NCBI GenBank assembly: GCA_024278455.1 | Contig: JAJRTE010000119.1 | Span: 1 to 42,664 of the forward strand | Reading direction: 5' to 3' | DNA from: Myxococcota bacterium | Lineage (GTDB): Bacteria > Myxococcota_A > UBA796 > JAJRTE01 | DNA: 42,664 bases | Part shown: positions 1 to 10,400 of the stretch, one piece after another | Position numbering within the stretch: the first letter of the stretch is position 1 | Layout: every line of letters starts with the position of its first letter | Position numbers and translations under genes: made by a program | The notes under the pieces: model-generated | Database searches by the model: none | The model's input: only the letters and a program-made list of their open reading frames with translations | Told to the model about the DNA's origin: nothing

Positions 1-162
1 ACGCGGCCGCGGAAACAGGAAGACCTTCGTTCCGGCGTCGTCGAGAATGCCCTTCACAAGCGATGTCTTGTCGATATACTGGAGTCGGGCTTCGCGCAAC
101 GCGCGGAAGTCCTCTTCTCCGATGGGATAGTCGTATTGCACCAGGGGTCTCCTGTACTTCAT
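1..162 (-). CDS. AAA-ATPase-like / PD-(D/E)XK nuclease family protein, N-terminal fragment
   Basis: Reading the minus strand from ATG at 162 gives an open frame of 54 codons that runs off the window edge at base 1. The fragment carries PIGEEDF, then YIDKTSLV, then VFLFPRPR. This is the start of the AAA-ATPase-like family (PF09820), where the order is PIGIxDF, YVDKT and LxRPRRFGKS. The Walker A motif that should follow PRPR lies outside the window. Members usually pair this ATPase-like domain with a C-terminal PD-(D/E)XK nuclease-like domain of unclear role. The family call is firm because three motifs occur in the right order and spacing. Function and completeness cannot be judged from 54 residues. 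Confidence 0.75.
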   Translation of the reverse strand, partial: MKYRRPLVQYDYPIGEEDFRALREARLQYIDKTSLVKGILDDAGTKVFLFPRPR

Positions 163-589
163 GCGGGGGCCGGCCGAATCCGGACCCGGCGAACACAGGA
201 TACCACACCAGTCGTTGCACTCCAAGGTCGACACCACTCCAGGCCGCTCGTCCCCACTCTCTGTCGGTGCCAGGATGGTGGCCTGACTTGGTCGGCCTGC
301 ATGCCGGCCCCAAGGGCAGAGGACATGCGGGGGGGGTCTCCTTCGGTCCGTGCATGATGGCCAAGACAAGGCAAGTGCATGGCCGTGGTCGCCACATCGC
401 CGCTGCACCACACCGAGCAATACACAGCAGTCCGGTTTGTGTTGACAGGAGGAAGTCGAATCTGCTAATCAGAGTCCCGAGGTGAGGTTGTCGAGGCGTG
501 TGTGCCGCGCGTCCCGTATTCCGCAACATAGAATGGATGGAGGCGGCCCGGTGGCCGTCACCGCGTTCCTGAGAAGATGGAGACTATCC
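163..589. other. intergenic region, no supported gene
   Basis: This is a 427-base gap between the divergent AAA-ATPase-like gene and the TerB-like gene. The open frames here have arginine/proline-rich translations without family motifs, and I treat them as chance. A TTGACA at 442-447 is followed 17 bases later by CTAATC, and a TAGAAT hexamer lies at 529-534. Either could belong to a promoter for the gene at 590, but neither forms a convincing complete pair. Confidence 0.5.
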
Positions 590-1195
590 ATGCCGGTCAA
601 ACCAAGTGAAGAGGAAGAAAAGCACTTTCACCGGGAAAACGAGCGGTTGCTCGCCAACATGAGGGGCGAGGTACTGGCAGACAAGGAGACGAGGGAGCGT
701 TGGGCGAAGATCACGGCTGCGGTGGGCTCCCAGGACCTTTCGATCGGACACCGCCTGGAGGAGTTGGGATTCGACGCCGAAACTGCCGGGGTGTTGTTTC
801 TCTGTCCCCTGGTGGAAGTCGCGTGGGCCGATGGCAAGGTCGGCTACGAAGAAGCCTATCAACTCGTGGAGGAACTGCGAAAACGGGGCATGCGAACGAC
901 CAGCGCCGCCTACGACTTCCTGTCCAAGCTCACCCTGCAGCGGCCATCGAGAGAGTTCTTCGACGGCTGCAACGTGGTCATCCGGGATCTCTTGAATGAA
1001 ATGCACGGAAACGAACGGGAAGAGAAAGTGTCCTCATTGACGGAACTCTGTGCCAGGGTCGCCGAAGCGTCGCGGGGGTTCTTCGGATTCGGACCCAAGG
1101 TCAGCAAGGAGGAACGCGACACGATCGCCGAGATCATCAAGGAACTCGATCTCGAACAGTCAGCCAGGACGGCCGAGCTTTTGAGCAAACTGTAG
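590..1195 (+). CDS. TerB-like hypothetical protein
   Basis: The 201-residue product starts at ATG 590, with GGAG upstream. The frame is open further 5', but that part is arginine-rich and reads as non-coding. The sequence is alpha-helical, with a central stretch around residues 60-95 containing CPLVEVAWADGKVGYEEA. This resembles the LxLxxxVAxADGxVxxxE signature of the tellurite-resistance TerB-like fold, where acidic residues can bind metal. The C-terminal part (SKEERDTIAEIIKELDL) looks like the second TerB-type helical unit. There is no signal peptide or membrane segment, so it is probably cytoplasmic. The gene stands alone, 66 bases before the carboxylase operon, and nothing ties it to tellurite. 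Fold is a moderate call; function is unknown. Confidence 0.6.
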   Translation: MPVKPSEEEEKHFHRENERLLANMRGEVLADKETRERWAKITAAVGSQDLSIGHRLEELGFDAETAGVLFLCPLVEVAWADGKVGYEEAYQLVEELRKRGMRTTSAAYDFLSKLTLQRPSREFFDGCNVVIRDLLNEMHGNEREEKVSSLTELCARVAEASRGFFGFGPKVSKEERDTIAEIIKELDLEQSARTAELLSKL

Positions 1196-1261
1196 CCGTA
1201 GCCTCCTGCCCGCCTCGTGACCGCGATTCGATGACGGCCATCCACATGAAAGGACCACGTT

Positions 1262-2614
1262 GTGTTCAGAAAGATCCTCGTTGCAAACCGAGGTGAGATT
1301 GCCGTTCGCATCATTCGGGCAGCTCGTGAGATGGGGGTCGAGACGGTCGCCGTTTTCTCCGAGGCCGATCGCCAGTCGCCCCATGTTTCCCTGGCCGACG
1401 AGAGCATCTGCATCGGGGGCCCTCGGAGCCACGAGAGCTACCTGAACATGGACGCGATCCTCGAGGCCGCCGAGCAGACCGAGGCTCGAGCGATCCATCC
1501 AGGCTACGGTTTTCTGTCGGAGAACGCGCTATTCGCTGCCAGGTGTGTGCAGCACCGGATCACGTTCATCGGTCCTTCGGCGGGTTCGATCCGGCTCATG
1601 GGTGACAAGGCCGTAGCCAAGCACACGATGCGGCGTGCCGGGCTCCCGACCATCCCGGGCTCCGAGGGTATCGTCCTGGATGTCGACGAGGCCGGCCGGG
1701 TGGCTGCCGAGGTTGGGTACCCGGTCCTGCTCAAGGCGACCGCTGGCGGGGGTGGGCGAGGCATGCGTGTCTGCCACGATCTGGAGGAACTTCGCGTCAA
1801 TTTCCAGGAGGCCAGCATGGAGGCTGAGAAGGCCTTCGGGAATTCCGGCCTTTACCTGGAGAAGTTCATTACCGGGGGCAGGCACATCGAGTTCCAAATC
1901 CTCGCCGACAGCTTCGGCAATGTCGTGCATCTGGGCGAACGGGAATGCTCCATTCAGCGCAAGAACCAGAAACTCGTCGAGGAATCGCCCTCACCGGTGC
2001 TCACCACGGAGGAGAGGGCGGACATGGGGCGTCGTGTCGTCGAAGCGGTCCGTGCTATTGGATACGTCAACGCCGGAACAGTGGAGTTCTTCCGGGCACC
2101 CGAAGGCCGGCTCTACTTCATGGAGATGAACACACGCCTTCAGGTCGAGCACCCGGTCACGGAGATGACGACCGGAGTGGACATCGTCAAGCAACAGTTC
2201 TTGATCGCCGCGAACTACCGCATGCAACTCACCCAGGAGAACATCGTGTTCCGCGGGCATGCCATCGAGTGCCGGATAAACGCCGAGGACCCGGACGACG
2301 GATTCCGCCCGGTGCCAGGGACGATCGAGGCGTTGGGTTTGCCGTCGGGCCTCGACGGCGACGATATCCGTTTCGACAGCCATGTCACGAACGGCTATAC
2401 GATACCACCATACTACGATTCCATGATCGGCAAACTCATCGTCAAAGCCCCCACCCGCAGGGAAGCCATAGCGAGGATGAGGCGCGCCCTGGCAGAATGT
2501 CGGGTGCAGGGAGTCAAGACGACCATCCCGCTCCACCAGCGGATCATGGATACGCCCGACTTCATCGACGGTGACTACTCGACCCGTTTCGTACCAGATG
2601 TCCTGAACCTCTAG
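1262..2614 (+). CDS. accC: biotin carboxylase subunit of acyl-CoA carboxylase
   Basis: This is the ATP-grasp subunit that carboxylates biotin on a carrier protein, using ATP and bicarbonate. Start is GTG 1262 with AAAGGA upstream; 450 residues is the usual length. ANRGEIA is at residues 8-14, HPGYGFLSEN at 79-88, and the glycine-rich ATP loop at 162-168. The active-site run MEMNTRLQVEHP contains E288, N290, R292 and E296, numbered as in the E. coli enzyme, so the protein looks fully catalytic. It is the first gene of a three-gene operon: the transferase starts 24 bases downstream and the carrier after that. The family call is secure. Whether the complex serves fatty acid synthesis or carboxylation of propionyl-, methylcrotonyl- or another acyl-CoA depends on the transferase and is not settled here. 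Confidence 0.93.
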   Translation: MFRKILVANRGEIAVRIIRAAREMGVETVAVFSEADRQSPHVSLADESICIGGPRSHESYLNMDAILEAAEQTEARAIHPGYGFLSENALFAARCVQHRITFIGPSAGSIRLMGDKAVAKHTMRRAGLPTIPGSEGIVLDVDEAGRVAAEVGYPVLLKATAGGGGRGMRVCHDLEELRVNFQEASMEAEKAFGNSGLYLEKFITGGRHIEFQILADSFGNVVHLGERECSIQRKNQKLVEESPSPVLTTEERADMGRRVVEAVRAIGYVNAGTVEFFRAPEGRLYFMEMNTRLQVEHPVTEMTTGVDIVKQQFLIAANYRMQLTQENIVFRGHAIECRINAEDPDDGFRPVPGTIEALGLPSGLDGDDIRFDSHVTNGYTIPPYYDSMIGKLIVKAPTRREAIARMRRALAECRVQGVKTTIPLHQRIMDTPDFIDGDYSTRFVPDVLNL

Positions 2615-2638
2615 GGCAAGCCATCCGCAGAGGACAAC

Positions 2639-4372
2639 ATGGCAAAAGTCATTCTTGAACCGATAGGTGGTTCCATAGAGCAGACCCTGGACCTCGAGGA
2701 TTTCCGCAAGAACGCTGAACAGATGGAGGTGCTCGAGCGGGAGTTCCAGGCGTTGCGCGACGAGGTTCGTCGAGGGTGGGGACAGAAATATGTCGAACGG
2801 GTCCACGCCAAGGACAAGCTCACCGTCTGGGAGCGCGTGGATCGGCTGAAGGATCCAGGCTCGCAGGTGTTCCCTATCGGCACGTTCGTCAACCACGGCA
2901 GGATGTTCGGGGAGGGCAAGGGCGCAAGAACGTCGCCCGGCGCCGGAGTGCTCACGGCCTTCGTCAAGATTCACGCCCGTTACACGATCGTGATCGCCAA
3001 CGACAACACCGTAGCCTCCGGATCCTGGTGGCCGCAAACGCCGGAGAAGATCATCCGTGCGCAGGAGATCGCGCTCCGCTTGCGGATTCCCGTCATCTAC
3101 CTGGTGGATTGCAGCGGCCTGTTTCTTCCCGAGCAATCCAACACGTTCCCGGGAAAGACTGGCGCCGGCAAGATATTCAAGATGAACAGCCTGCTGTCCG
3201 ACCAGCAAGTTCCACAGATCGCAGGCGTCTTCGGGGACTGTATCGCAGGCGGCGGATACATGCCGATCATCTCCGATATCGTCTACATGACCGACCAGGC
3301 CTACATGGTCATCGCCGGGGCCGCACTGGTCAAAGGGGGGAAATCACAGAACATCACTTCCCTGACGATCGGCGGCTCCGACATCCACGTCCACCTCTCC
3401 AGTTGCGCCGACTACAGGGTGCATGACGACGAGGCCTTGCTCCAAAAGATCAAGGATGAAGTGGCCAGACTGCCCAGCAGTGCCGTCCAGTACTACTACT
3501 ATGGCGCCCAACCCGCTCCACCACGGTTTCCGCCTCGAGAATTGACCGGCCTCTTTCCCATCGACTACCGCCTCGGATACGACATGCGGCAGGTCATCGC
3601 TCGCCTGGTCGACAACTCCCTGTTCTGGGAACTGTCGTCGCGCAAGGGGGAAGAAATGATCGTCGGGGTCGGACGAGTCGGTGGCCTCTACGCCGGGTTC
3701 ATCGCAAACAATGTCAACCTCATCGATCATCCCACCAGGAAAGGGCACAAGCGTCCGGGCGGCATTCTCTACAAGGAAGGCATTGCGAAGATTTCCGCCT
3801 TTTCCCGCGCGTGCAACGACGACGGGTTGCCCATCATCTGGCTCCAGGATATCTCCGGCTTCGACATCGGCCTCGAAGCCGAGAAACAGGGGCTCCTTGG
3901 CTATGGCTCGAGTCTCATCTACACGAACTCCACCAACACGACCCCCATGGTCACTGTCCTGTTGAGAAAAGCCTCCGGGGCCGGATACTACGCCATGGCC
4001 GGCATGCCATACGACCCCGTGCTGCAACTCTCGACCCCCATTACGCGATTGGCCGTCATGGAAGGACGAACGCTCGCCATCGGCGCATTCAACACGAAGC
4101 TCGATGACAACTTCAACATCGTGGCTGCCGACCAGAAAGAGTACGAACGCATCAAGGCCGGCATGCAGGCCGTCGAAGACCGTATCACGCGGGACATGTA
4201 TCCGATCAACTCCGCGAAACAGCGGGACACGGACGAAATCGTGTTCATGCACGAACTGAGGGGGTATCTCAGGGCAATCGTGGAAATGAGCTACCAGAGC
4301 ACCGGCTACCGTCGCGTGAAGAACCCCAGGATCTGGTCGATGCACGATATCAACGTCCTGTCGGACATCTAG
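2639..4372 (+). CDS. acyl-CoA carboxylase carboxyltransferase, GcdA-like
   Basis: The 577-residue protein has two crotonase-fold halves, as in fused carboxyltransferases. The N-half holds VASGSWWP and a glycine-rich [12 protein letters not shown] segment. The C-half holds [29 protein letters not shown] and the [13 protein letters not shown] segment, which would form the second oxyanion hole. Length and several motifs resemble the alpha subunit of glutaconyl-CoA decarboxylase (GcdA). The upstream biotin carboxylase and downstream biotin carrier instead suggest ATP-driven carboxylation of an acyl-CoA. No gene for a sodium-pumping decarboxylase membrane subunit is in the window, which also argues against the decarboxylase. 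Start ATG 2639 follows GAGG by six bases. The substrate cannot be read from the sequence. Confidence 0.88.
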   Translation: MAKVILEPIGGSIEQTLDLEDFRKNAEQMEVLEREFQALRDEVRRGWGQKYVERVHAKDKLTVWERVDRLKDPGSQVFPIGTFVNHGRMFGEGKGARTSPGAGVLTAFVKIHARYTIVIANDNTVASGSWWPQTPEKIIRAQEIALRLRIPVIYLVDCSGLFLPEQSNTFPGKTGAGKIFKMNSLLSDQQVPQIAGVFGDCIAGGGYMPIISDIVYMTDQAYMVIAGAALVKGGKSQNITSLTIGGSDIHVHLSSCADYRVHDDEALLQKIKDEVARLPSSAVQYYYYGAQPAPPRFPPRELTGLFPIDYRLGYDMRQVIARLVDNSLFWELSSRKGEEMIVGVGRVGGLYAGFIANNVNLIDHPTRKGHKRPGGILYKEGIAKISAFSRACNDDGLPIIWLQDISGFDIGLEAEKQGLLGYGSSLIYTNSTNTTPMVTVLLRKASGAGYYAMAGMPYDPVLQLSTPITRLAVMEGRTLAIGAFNTKLDDNFNIVAADQKEYERIKAGMQAVEDRITRDMYPINSAKQRDTDEIVFMHELRGYLRAIVEMSYQSTGYRRVKNPRIWSMHDINVLSDI

Positions 4373-4384
4373 ATTGGGTGGGAC

Positions 4385-4999
4385 ATGCCACGAAAATACA
4401 GAAATGTCCTCCTGGAGCAGGGGGACGGAGGCGACCGGCGCCGGATCCTGTCACCCGGTGTCGGGATCTACTACAGACCTCCCGAACTCGGCGCCTATTT
4501 GCAGCCCGGGTCGCTGGCAGGCATTCTCAAACGATTGAACTCCCTCTACCACCTGAGAATTCCCGAGGGAGTCTCCGGCTTCGTGGCCTCTGTCGCTGTT
4601 GGCGATATTGCCAATCGGGTCGAGCACAGGCAGCCGCTGTTCGAACTGGTCTCAGGACAGAACGCCGGCACCGGTATCTCCGCGTCCCTGGCTCGCTCGC
4701 TGCCCGGTCGCGACCCGGAACGACGTCTTCCGGAGGGCATGCGCGAATTCCTGTCCCCGACGGACGGCATTTTCTATCGGCGACCGTCCCCGGATGCCCC
4801 TCCCTACGTGGATGAAGGCAACATCGTCTCTCGTGGCGATGTCCTCGGACTCATCGAAGTCATGAAGTCGTTCAACCAGATCCGGTTCGGTGGACCGGAT
4901 TCTCCTCGGAAGGCGCGGATACACAAAGTCCTGGTAGAAGACGGGGCCGAGATCCGAACCGCGCAGCCCTTGTTCTGGTTCAAGCCCGTCCCCGAATGA
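4385..4999 (+). CDS. biotin carboxyl carrier protein with a duplicated, degenerate N-terminal lobe
   Basis: This is the carrier of the operon, starting 12 bases after the transferase stop, with GGTGGG as ribosome site. The C-terminal half (residues 121-200) is a biotinyl domain with the motif GLIEVMKSF, so K161 is the expected biotinylation site. The N-terminal half (about 21-88) aligns with it along its length: LSPGVGIYYR matches LSPTDGIFYR, GSLAGILKRLNSLYHLRI matches GDVLGLIEVMKSFNQIRF, and RQPLFEL matches AQPLFWF. In this first copy the position of K161 is N52, so it cannot carry biotin. The protein therefore looks like an internal duplication in which one lobe lost its modification site. 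At 204 residues it is longer than a single-domain carrier. The internal alignment is by eye. Confidence 0.85.
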   Translation: MPRKYRNVLLEQGDGGDRRRILSPGVGIYYRPPELGAYLQPGSLAGILKRLNSLYHLRIPEGVSGFVASVAVGDIANRVEHRQPLFELVSGQNAGTGISASLARSLPGRDPERRLPEGMREFLSPTDGIFYRRPSPDAPPYVDEGNIVSRGDVLGLIEVMKSFNQIRFGGPDSPRKARIHKVLVEDGAEIRTAQPLFWFKPVPE

Positions 5000-5018
5000 G
5001 TCGATGGCAACGCGTGTT

Positions 5019-5057
5019 CGCCCGGATCCCACCCGGGCGCCGGCGCACGCTTGCCGG
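5019..5057 (+). terminator. two tandem hairpins after the carboxylase operon
   Basis: CGCCCGG (5019-5025) pairs with CCGGGCG (5033-5039) across a seven-base loop. It is followed at once by CCGGC (5040-5044) pairing with GCCGG (5053-5057). They begin 20 bases after the carrier stop codon, where a terminator is expected. There is no T-run, so intrinsic termination is uncertain. They may instead protect the 3' end of the message. Confidence 0.4.
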
Positions 5058-5176
5058 TGACGCCCATTGAATAACTCGAGTCCTACGGTCGTCCCTTTTG
5101 CAGACTGGAACATTGCATGCCCACAAGCCTATCAGAATAGCCTGCCGGGGGAAGCCCGCCAGGCTCGGGAGAAGCG

Positions 5177-6547
5177 ATGGATCTCCGAAACCTCGTTTGG
5201 GTCCTCTCGGGACTCTTCGCGTTGGCCCTACCTCTCAAAGGGTTCGCTCAAGAGGCCTACGACGGATACTACGACGCCTACGGTCAAGGTTACGACCCAG
5301 CCTACGACCAGGGGTACGGCCAGGAATACGATGACACTCAGGACCCCGGCCGCTATGACGACCAGACGGCCAACAACCCCGTGCTTGGCGACATGTCCAT
5401 GTTCTACGACGCGCTCGCTCCCTGGGGAGATTGGTACTATGTCCCGGTGTACGGCTATGTCTGGATTCCTCGAGTCGACCATAGCCGGTGGCGTCCCTAC
5501 CTGGACAACGGATACTGGGTATGGTCGGACTATGGATGGATGTGGGCCTCCAACTACGAGTGGGGCTGGGCACCGTTCCATTACGGACGGTGGATTTGGC
5601 TCGACAACGCCTACTGGGTCTGGGTCCCCGACACGGTATGGGGACCTGCCTGGGTCGCGTGGCGCTACAACGACACCTACGTCGGCTGGTCGCCGTTGCC
5701 TCCGGGCGCCTACTGGTACCCGGACTACGGCCTCGAGGTCACGGTGACGATTCCGTGGACGTGGTGGTACTTCGTCCCGGGCGCCAGGATTCTCGACGTG
5801 CACGTGGCACGGTACGGTGTGCCCTACGCCCGGGTACGGGGCCTGTACTATGGGTCTCGCAGCGCCACCGTGTACCGTATCTATGGGGGCGTTCCCGTGT
5901 GCGTTGGTGTCGATGTCAGGTACGTGGGCCGGTGGATTGGACGCCCGGTGCCCCGCGTCAGCGTATCGATATACAGCACTCGAGTCGTTCCAACCGCCGT
6001 ACGAGCGGGACGGGTGAGCATCTATCGACCGGTGTATGCGCCTGCCGCCGCCTACCGGGCCGTCGTCCCGCCGCCGCCTCGGCGCGCCGCGCCTGCGGCG
6101 TTGTCCAGGGTCTACGCGCCGCCGCCCCCTCCCCGGGGCGGGGTGGCGTCCTCGCAGGCATACCGGGCTCGAGCGACTGCGGTCCCCGCACCTGCCGTGC
6201 GCCATGCCGCGAGCCAGAGAGCCGACGTTGTTCGGGAACAGCGCGACGTGAGGCGGGAGACGCGGCAGATTCGCCAGGGTCAACGCGAAGTCGGCCGGGA
6301 CACCGTCAGAATCCAGCGGGACCGTCGAGACCTGAGACAGGACAGGCGGGAAGTGGGTCGTGATGTACGCACCGGCAATACTTCCCAGTTGGACCAGGAC
6401 AGGCGAGATCTCCAGCAGAGCCGCCAGCAGATGACCCGGGATCGCGTGGAGCGCAGACAGGATCGGCGCGATGTCCAGAGAAACCGCGTCCAGCGTACAC
6501 AACAACGGCGGGACGTGCACCGCGAGCGTGTCAACCGCCGCTACTGA
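5177..6547 (+). CDS. exported DUF6600-like protein with a basic coiled C-terminus
   Basis: The 456-residue protein starts at ATG 5177 with GGAG six bases upstream, and residues 1-25 form a clear signal peptide ending near FAQ/E. A Tyr/Asp/Gly-rich linker follows. Residues about 77-180 form an aromatic block rich in Trp-Tyr-Gly: FYDALAPWGDWYYVP, WRPYLDNGYWVWSDYGW, WGWAPFHYGRW, WGPAWVAWR and GWSPLPP. This pattern is typical of DUF6600-type exported proteins, whose function is unknown. A proline/alanine-rich stretch leads to a C-terminal 100 residues made mostly of Arg, Asp and Gln in DRRDLRQ-like repeats, which should form a charged helix. Location is probably periplasm or cell surface. No partner is evident; the carboxylase operon ends at the hairpins before it. 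Confidence 0.75.
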   Translation: MDLRNLVWVLSGLFALALPLKGFAQEAYDGYYDAYGQGYDPAYDQGYGQEYDDTQDPGRYDDQTANNPVLGDMSMFYDALAPWGDWYYVPVYGYVWIPRVDHSRWRPYLDNGYWVWSDYGWMWASNYEWGWAPFHYGRWIWLDNAYWVWVPDTVWGPAWVAWRYNDTYVGWSPLPPGAYWYPDYGLEVTVTIPWTWWYFVPGARILDVHVARYGVPYARVRGLYYGSRSATVYRIYGGVPVCVGVDVRYVGRWIGRPVPRVSVSIYSTRVVPTAVRAGRVSIYRPVYAPAAAYRAVVPPPPRRAAPAALSRVYAPPPPPRGGVASSQAYRARATAVPAPAVRHAASQRADVVREQRDVRRETRQIRQGQREVGRDTVRIQRDRRDLRQDRREVGRDVRTGNTSQLDQDRRDLQQSRQQMTRDRVERRQDRRDVQRNRVQRTQQRRDVHRERVNRRY

Positions 6548-6598
6548 TCTCGGGACAGGCGCGCTCGCGTGTCGCCACGCGGCTAGAGAAGTGGACCG

Positions 6599-7357
6599 AT
6601 GGGGAGCGAATCCAACCGTGCCCGGATGGAGCCAACGTTGGTGGTTCTCGAGCGTGTTCGGCAGCGGGCCGGCCTGGCCACGCCCGTCGTGGTTTTCGAC
6701 ATCGACTCGACGCTGCTTGACACCTCCAATCGGCACTTGGCCATTCTGGATGACTTCCTGAAGCATGTCGAAACGTGTGGGCCATTGATTTCGGCGCGGC
6801 AGCAGCTGGCCCGAAGCGGCGTGGGCTGGTCCCTGGTTGACGATGTCCGACGAGCAGGCATCGCCGATCCATCACTTCTCCAGGCCCTCCATGACTTTTG
6901 GCGGCCGCGGTTCTTCTCGCCAGAGTACATGAGGCGGGACGTGCCGATACCAGGGGCACCCCATTTCGTCGCCGCCTGCCACGCCCTCGGCGCCTGGTGC
7001 TACTACCTCACTGCTCGAGTCCTCGAGGAGACCGAAGCCGTGACCAGGGACACGCTGTGCCGGTTCGGTTTCCCTCTTGCCGCCCGCACCACGTTGCAGA
7101 TGAAGCCGAGCCCTCGACTCGACGACCATGCGTTCAAGCGGGGTGCCCTGGAGGCCGTCGCGAGGCGTGGCGAACTGGTTGCCGCCTTCGACAACGACCC
7201 CGAGAACGTCAATACCTTTCGGTCTCGTTTTCCAGCCGCAGTTTGCGTACTTGTCGATACGGTTCGCTCGCCCCAGGCGCCACCTCCGGCCGGCAGCGTC
7301 CTGCGTATCCGCGATTTCACGATGGAGAGCCCCCTTTCGGCCTCACATTCCGGTTGA
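6599..7357 (+). CDS. HAD superfamily hydrolase
   Basis: This is a 252-residue cytoplasmic protein with all four haloacid-dehalogenase motifs. Motif I is FDIDSTLL, with nucleophile D34 and D36. Motif II is YYLTAR, with T138. The motif III lysine is probably K180, in HAFKRG. Motif IV is FDNDPENV, with D198 and D200. Such enzymes usually act as phosphatases through an aspartyl-phosphate intermediate. A helical cap (about residues 45-115) sits between motifs I and II. ATG 6599 is the first start after the DUF6600-like gene; ATG 6629 is also possible. The substrate cannot be inferred. It lies 53 bases upstream of the SIR2-NACHT-FGE gene, but I see no specific sign that they work together. Confidence 0.8.
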   Translation: MGSESNRARMEPTLVVLERVRQRAGLATPVVVFDIDSTLLDTSNRHLAILDDFLKHVETCGPLISARQQLARSGVGWSLVDDVRRAGIADPSLLQALHDFWRPRFFSPEYMRRDVPIPGAPHFVAACHALGAWCYYLTARVLEETEAVTRDTLCRFGFPLAARTTLQMKPSPRLDDHAFKRGALEAVARRGELVAAFDNDPENVNTFRSRFPAAVCVLVDTVRSPQAPPPAGSVLRIRDFTMESPLSASHSG

Positions 7358-7410
7358 GATCCGGTCTCGAGTCCAGTAACGTAGGCCATGGAACCGAGCG
7401 GGAGGACGTG

Positions 7411-10400
7411 GTGGAACGAGAGACCGAACCGACGAAGAACGACGGGCACACCATGCCGGCAGGGCATCACGAGGGGGAGCCCGATGGCAGTCGCTCACGC
7501 ACACCGGCTGAATCGGCTCCGGGCGGGGTGAACGGATACCCGCATGAGCTTTTCAAGGGACTGAGCCTCGGGCGCGGCGTCCTGTTCGCCGGCCCCGGAA
7601 TCTCCCGCGCAGCCGGCTTGAGCTTGCGCGATGATCTCGATCAGGCCTTTCGCATGGCACTTCGGCAGAGCGTACCTGTCTCCGAAGCCGGGGACCTCGA
7701 GGCGTTCCTCGAGGAGGCCGGCCCTGCCGAGGTGGCCCAGGCACTCCGGGACCAGTTGGGGAAGGAAGGATTCGTCCAATTCCTCGCTGCACACATCGAG
7801 CCAAGAGACGTCCCCCCACCTTCCATTCTCTTCGCCTTGAGGGCCTTTCCGTTCAGGGTCATCATGACCACGAACTTCGACCGGGTCATCGAACGGGTTC
7901 TCGAGCATCCCCTGGAGGACCAGGTCGACGCGGACCTTATCGTGCCGTCACCGGGCAACGACGACATCCCCGACCCGGAAGGACGCCCGGTTCTCGTCAA
8001 GCTCTTCGGTGACTGCGCCACGCCCGAAAGCCTCGTGTTGACGACCGACGACTACGAAACCTACTTCCGAAAGCGGCCGCAGCTCGTCGCTCGCCTGAAG
8101 GTGCTGCTCGAACTCGGTCCGGCGATGTTCGTTGGATTCCGCCTGCGAGACCCGGAGTTCCTCAGGCTCTATTCCCAGGTCGGTCCGCTCGTCGCCCGAT
8201 TCAACAGGAGAGCCTTCGCCATTCTCCCGTTCGCCAGCCGGTTCGAATGTCGCTGGTGGGAACGGAGATCCCTCGTACTCATGGCGCCCGGCGACCATCG
8301 CGGTGAGGAGTCCGTCGTGCGCGGCCTCCATCAGCGCTTTCAGGCGTTCGTCTACCCGGAAATGGCGTTCGTACCCGATCCCCTTCTCATGACCACACCC
8401 CTCAAACCGGTCAGCCCGTGGAACCTCGCGCCCCTGCTCGTCGCACAGTTGGAACGGTGCAAACGCGACCTGTTCGGTCCAGGCGAGAACGACGTACTGG
8501 GAAACGACTATATCCCACAGTTGCTCAACACGGAGGGCATACCCGGCAGCGACAGGGAGAGCAGGCTCGACGCCGTGCTCGCGGAAACCGACCCGGTCGA
8601 ACTGGAAAAACTCAAGCGCCCGGCCACTCTCGACCCCATCGTCGCATTGCAGCAGCACCCTCACGTGCTCATACACGCACCGTCCGGTGCCGGAAAGACC
8701 ACGCTGTTGCTGCACTTGCTTCAGGCAAAGACTCGAGCCGCGGTCGACGCCGGGGAGCGCACGCTGCCGATCTATCTGCCGCTTCGTCATCTCGCCGACC
8801 ACCCGGACAGCCAGATTGTCGACCTCGTGGTCGCCTCGCTCGCCAGGCTCGTGTCTCCGGACACCGAGTTGGATGTCGAAAATGGCACGATGGATGCCCT
8901 GCTCGAGGGGCGCGCACTGCTCCTCCTCGACGGGCTCGACGAAGTCGCGCAGGAAGGTGAGGACCTCGTGTGGAGACGCCTGAGAGCGCTCCTCGAGGAC
9001 TGCCCCAACCTCCGGTTTGCCATCACCTGCCGCTCGAGCGCCCTGGCGCCTGCCCGGCTGCCCGATGATCTCGGGCTGGCCGTCTTCGAACTCCAGCCCC
9101 TGACACCGGACCAGCAGTACGCATTCATCAGAAAGCGCTTGCAGGACAGGCCCTTTGCGCCGCAGCTCCTTTCGTCCTTCCTGCGCGCCAAGGTGGCACC
9201 GTGGGCGCAACGCCTGGCCAGCAACCCGCTTCACCTGTCACTGCTGTGCCTCCAGTTCCAGGAGGACAACGCCTTGCCGGAAAGCCGGGCGGCCTTGTAC
9301 GAAGCCTTCATGAGTATCGTGTTGCGGCGAACGCGGCCGGGGCACGAGAATGTGTTGTATGCATACGACAAGGAGTTGATTCTGCAGGCGCTCGCACTCT
9401 TTTCCATGACCCACCCCGGCCAGCCCCTGGACTGGGACCTGGTGTTGGAACTAGCCTCCCAGGAGATGGATCGCGCCAGGGTCGCTCCCCGGAAAGACGT
9501 GCGTGTCGCGATCCTCCCTTCCGAAGCGATCGAGGAGATCGTGCGCCAGAGCGGCGTCCTGGTTCGCACCGAGGATGGTCGGACCTGTGATTTCCGGTTG
9601 CGTGCCCACAAGGAGTACCTGGCAGCCAAGCGCATCCTGGCCCTGGATGCGGAGGAGCGGGAGCGACTGGTCACCGAGCATGCAGCGGATCGCCGTTGGG
9701 CCGGAGTCTGGCGCCTCCATGCCGCGCTCGTGGATGACGCCACGCCCCTTCTCGAGGTGCTCGACAAGGGCCTCGGCGAGGACCGGCGGCCGCTGGTAAG
9801 GGTGTTCGGGGACGCCCGCCGGGTCCAGCCGGGCTGGGTGAAGGCCCGGGTGGTTTCCGGCAACACTTCGCAGGAACTCGGCGAATTGCTCGCCAGGTTG
9901 CGGCGCCAGTTGACCCCCCGAGAGAAGCTCGAGCTGTGCACTGAGGTGCTGTGGCAGGACCAGGAGCGCTTCATGAAGGAGGGGCGGCGGAGCGACACCC
10001 GGTCACTCTGCGTAGCGCTCCGCGTTCTGCACGGGATGAGTGCGCGGGAACGCGAGACGGCGCACCAGGCGGAGGAAGCGATCGCCAACTGGCGCGGCAC
10101 TGTGGACATCGCTTCCGTCACCGGCCAGTGGCCTTGCGACATGATGACGGTCCCTGGAGGTAGTTTCCTCATGGGGACAGCGGAAAGCGGCGCCTCGAGA
10201 TACATCGACGTGCCCGCGTTCGCAATCAGCAAGACGCCCGTAACGGTCGATCTGTACAAGGTTTTCGACCCCTCCTACAACGTCTCTCGCTTCGAGAGAC
10301 GGAAGACATTCGCGAAGGGAGACCATCCCGCGATCCATCTGTCCTGGTACGACGCCTGGGTGTGCGCCCAGTGGTTCGCGTGCCGGTTGCCCGGCGAGGT

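Noticed and set aside
1991..3208. Minus-strand open frame across the carboxylase genes
   Set aside because: It lies antisense to two genes with complete catalytic motifs and has no ribosome site or recognisable domain.
5228..6766. Long minus-strand open frame antisense to the DUF6600-like gene
   Set aside because: Proline/arginine/valine-rich translation with no family motif; the plus strand has a clear signal peptide and aromatic repeats. The frame is a consequence of high GC.
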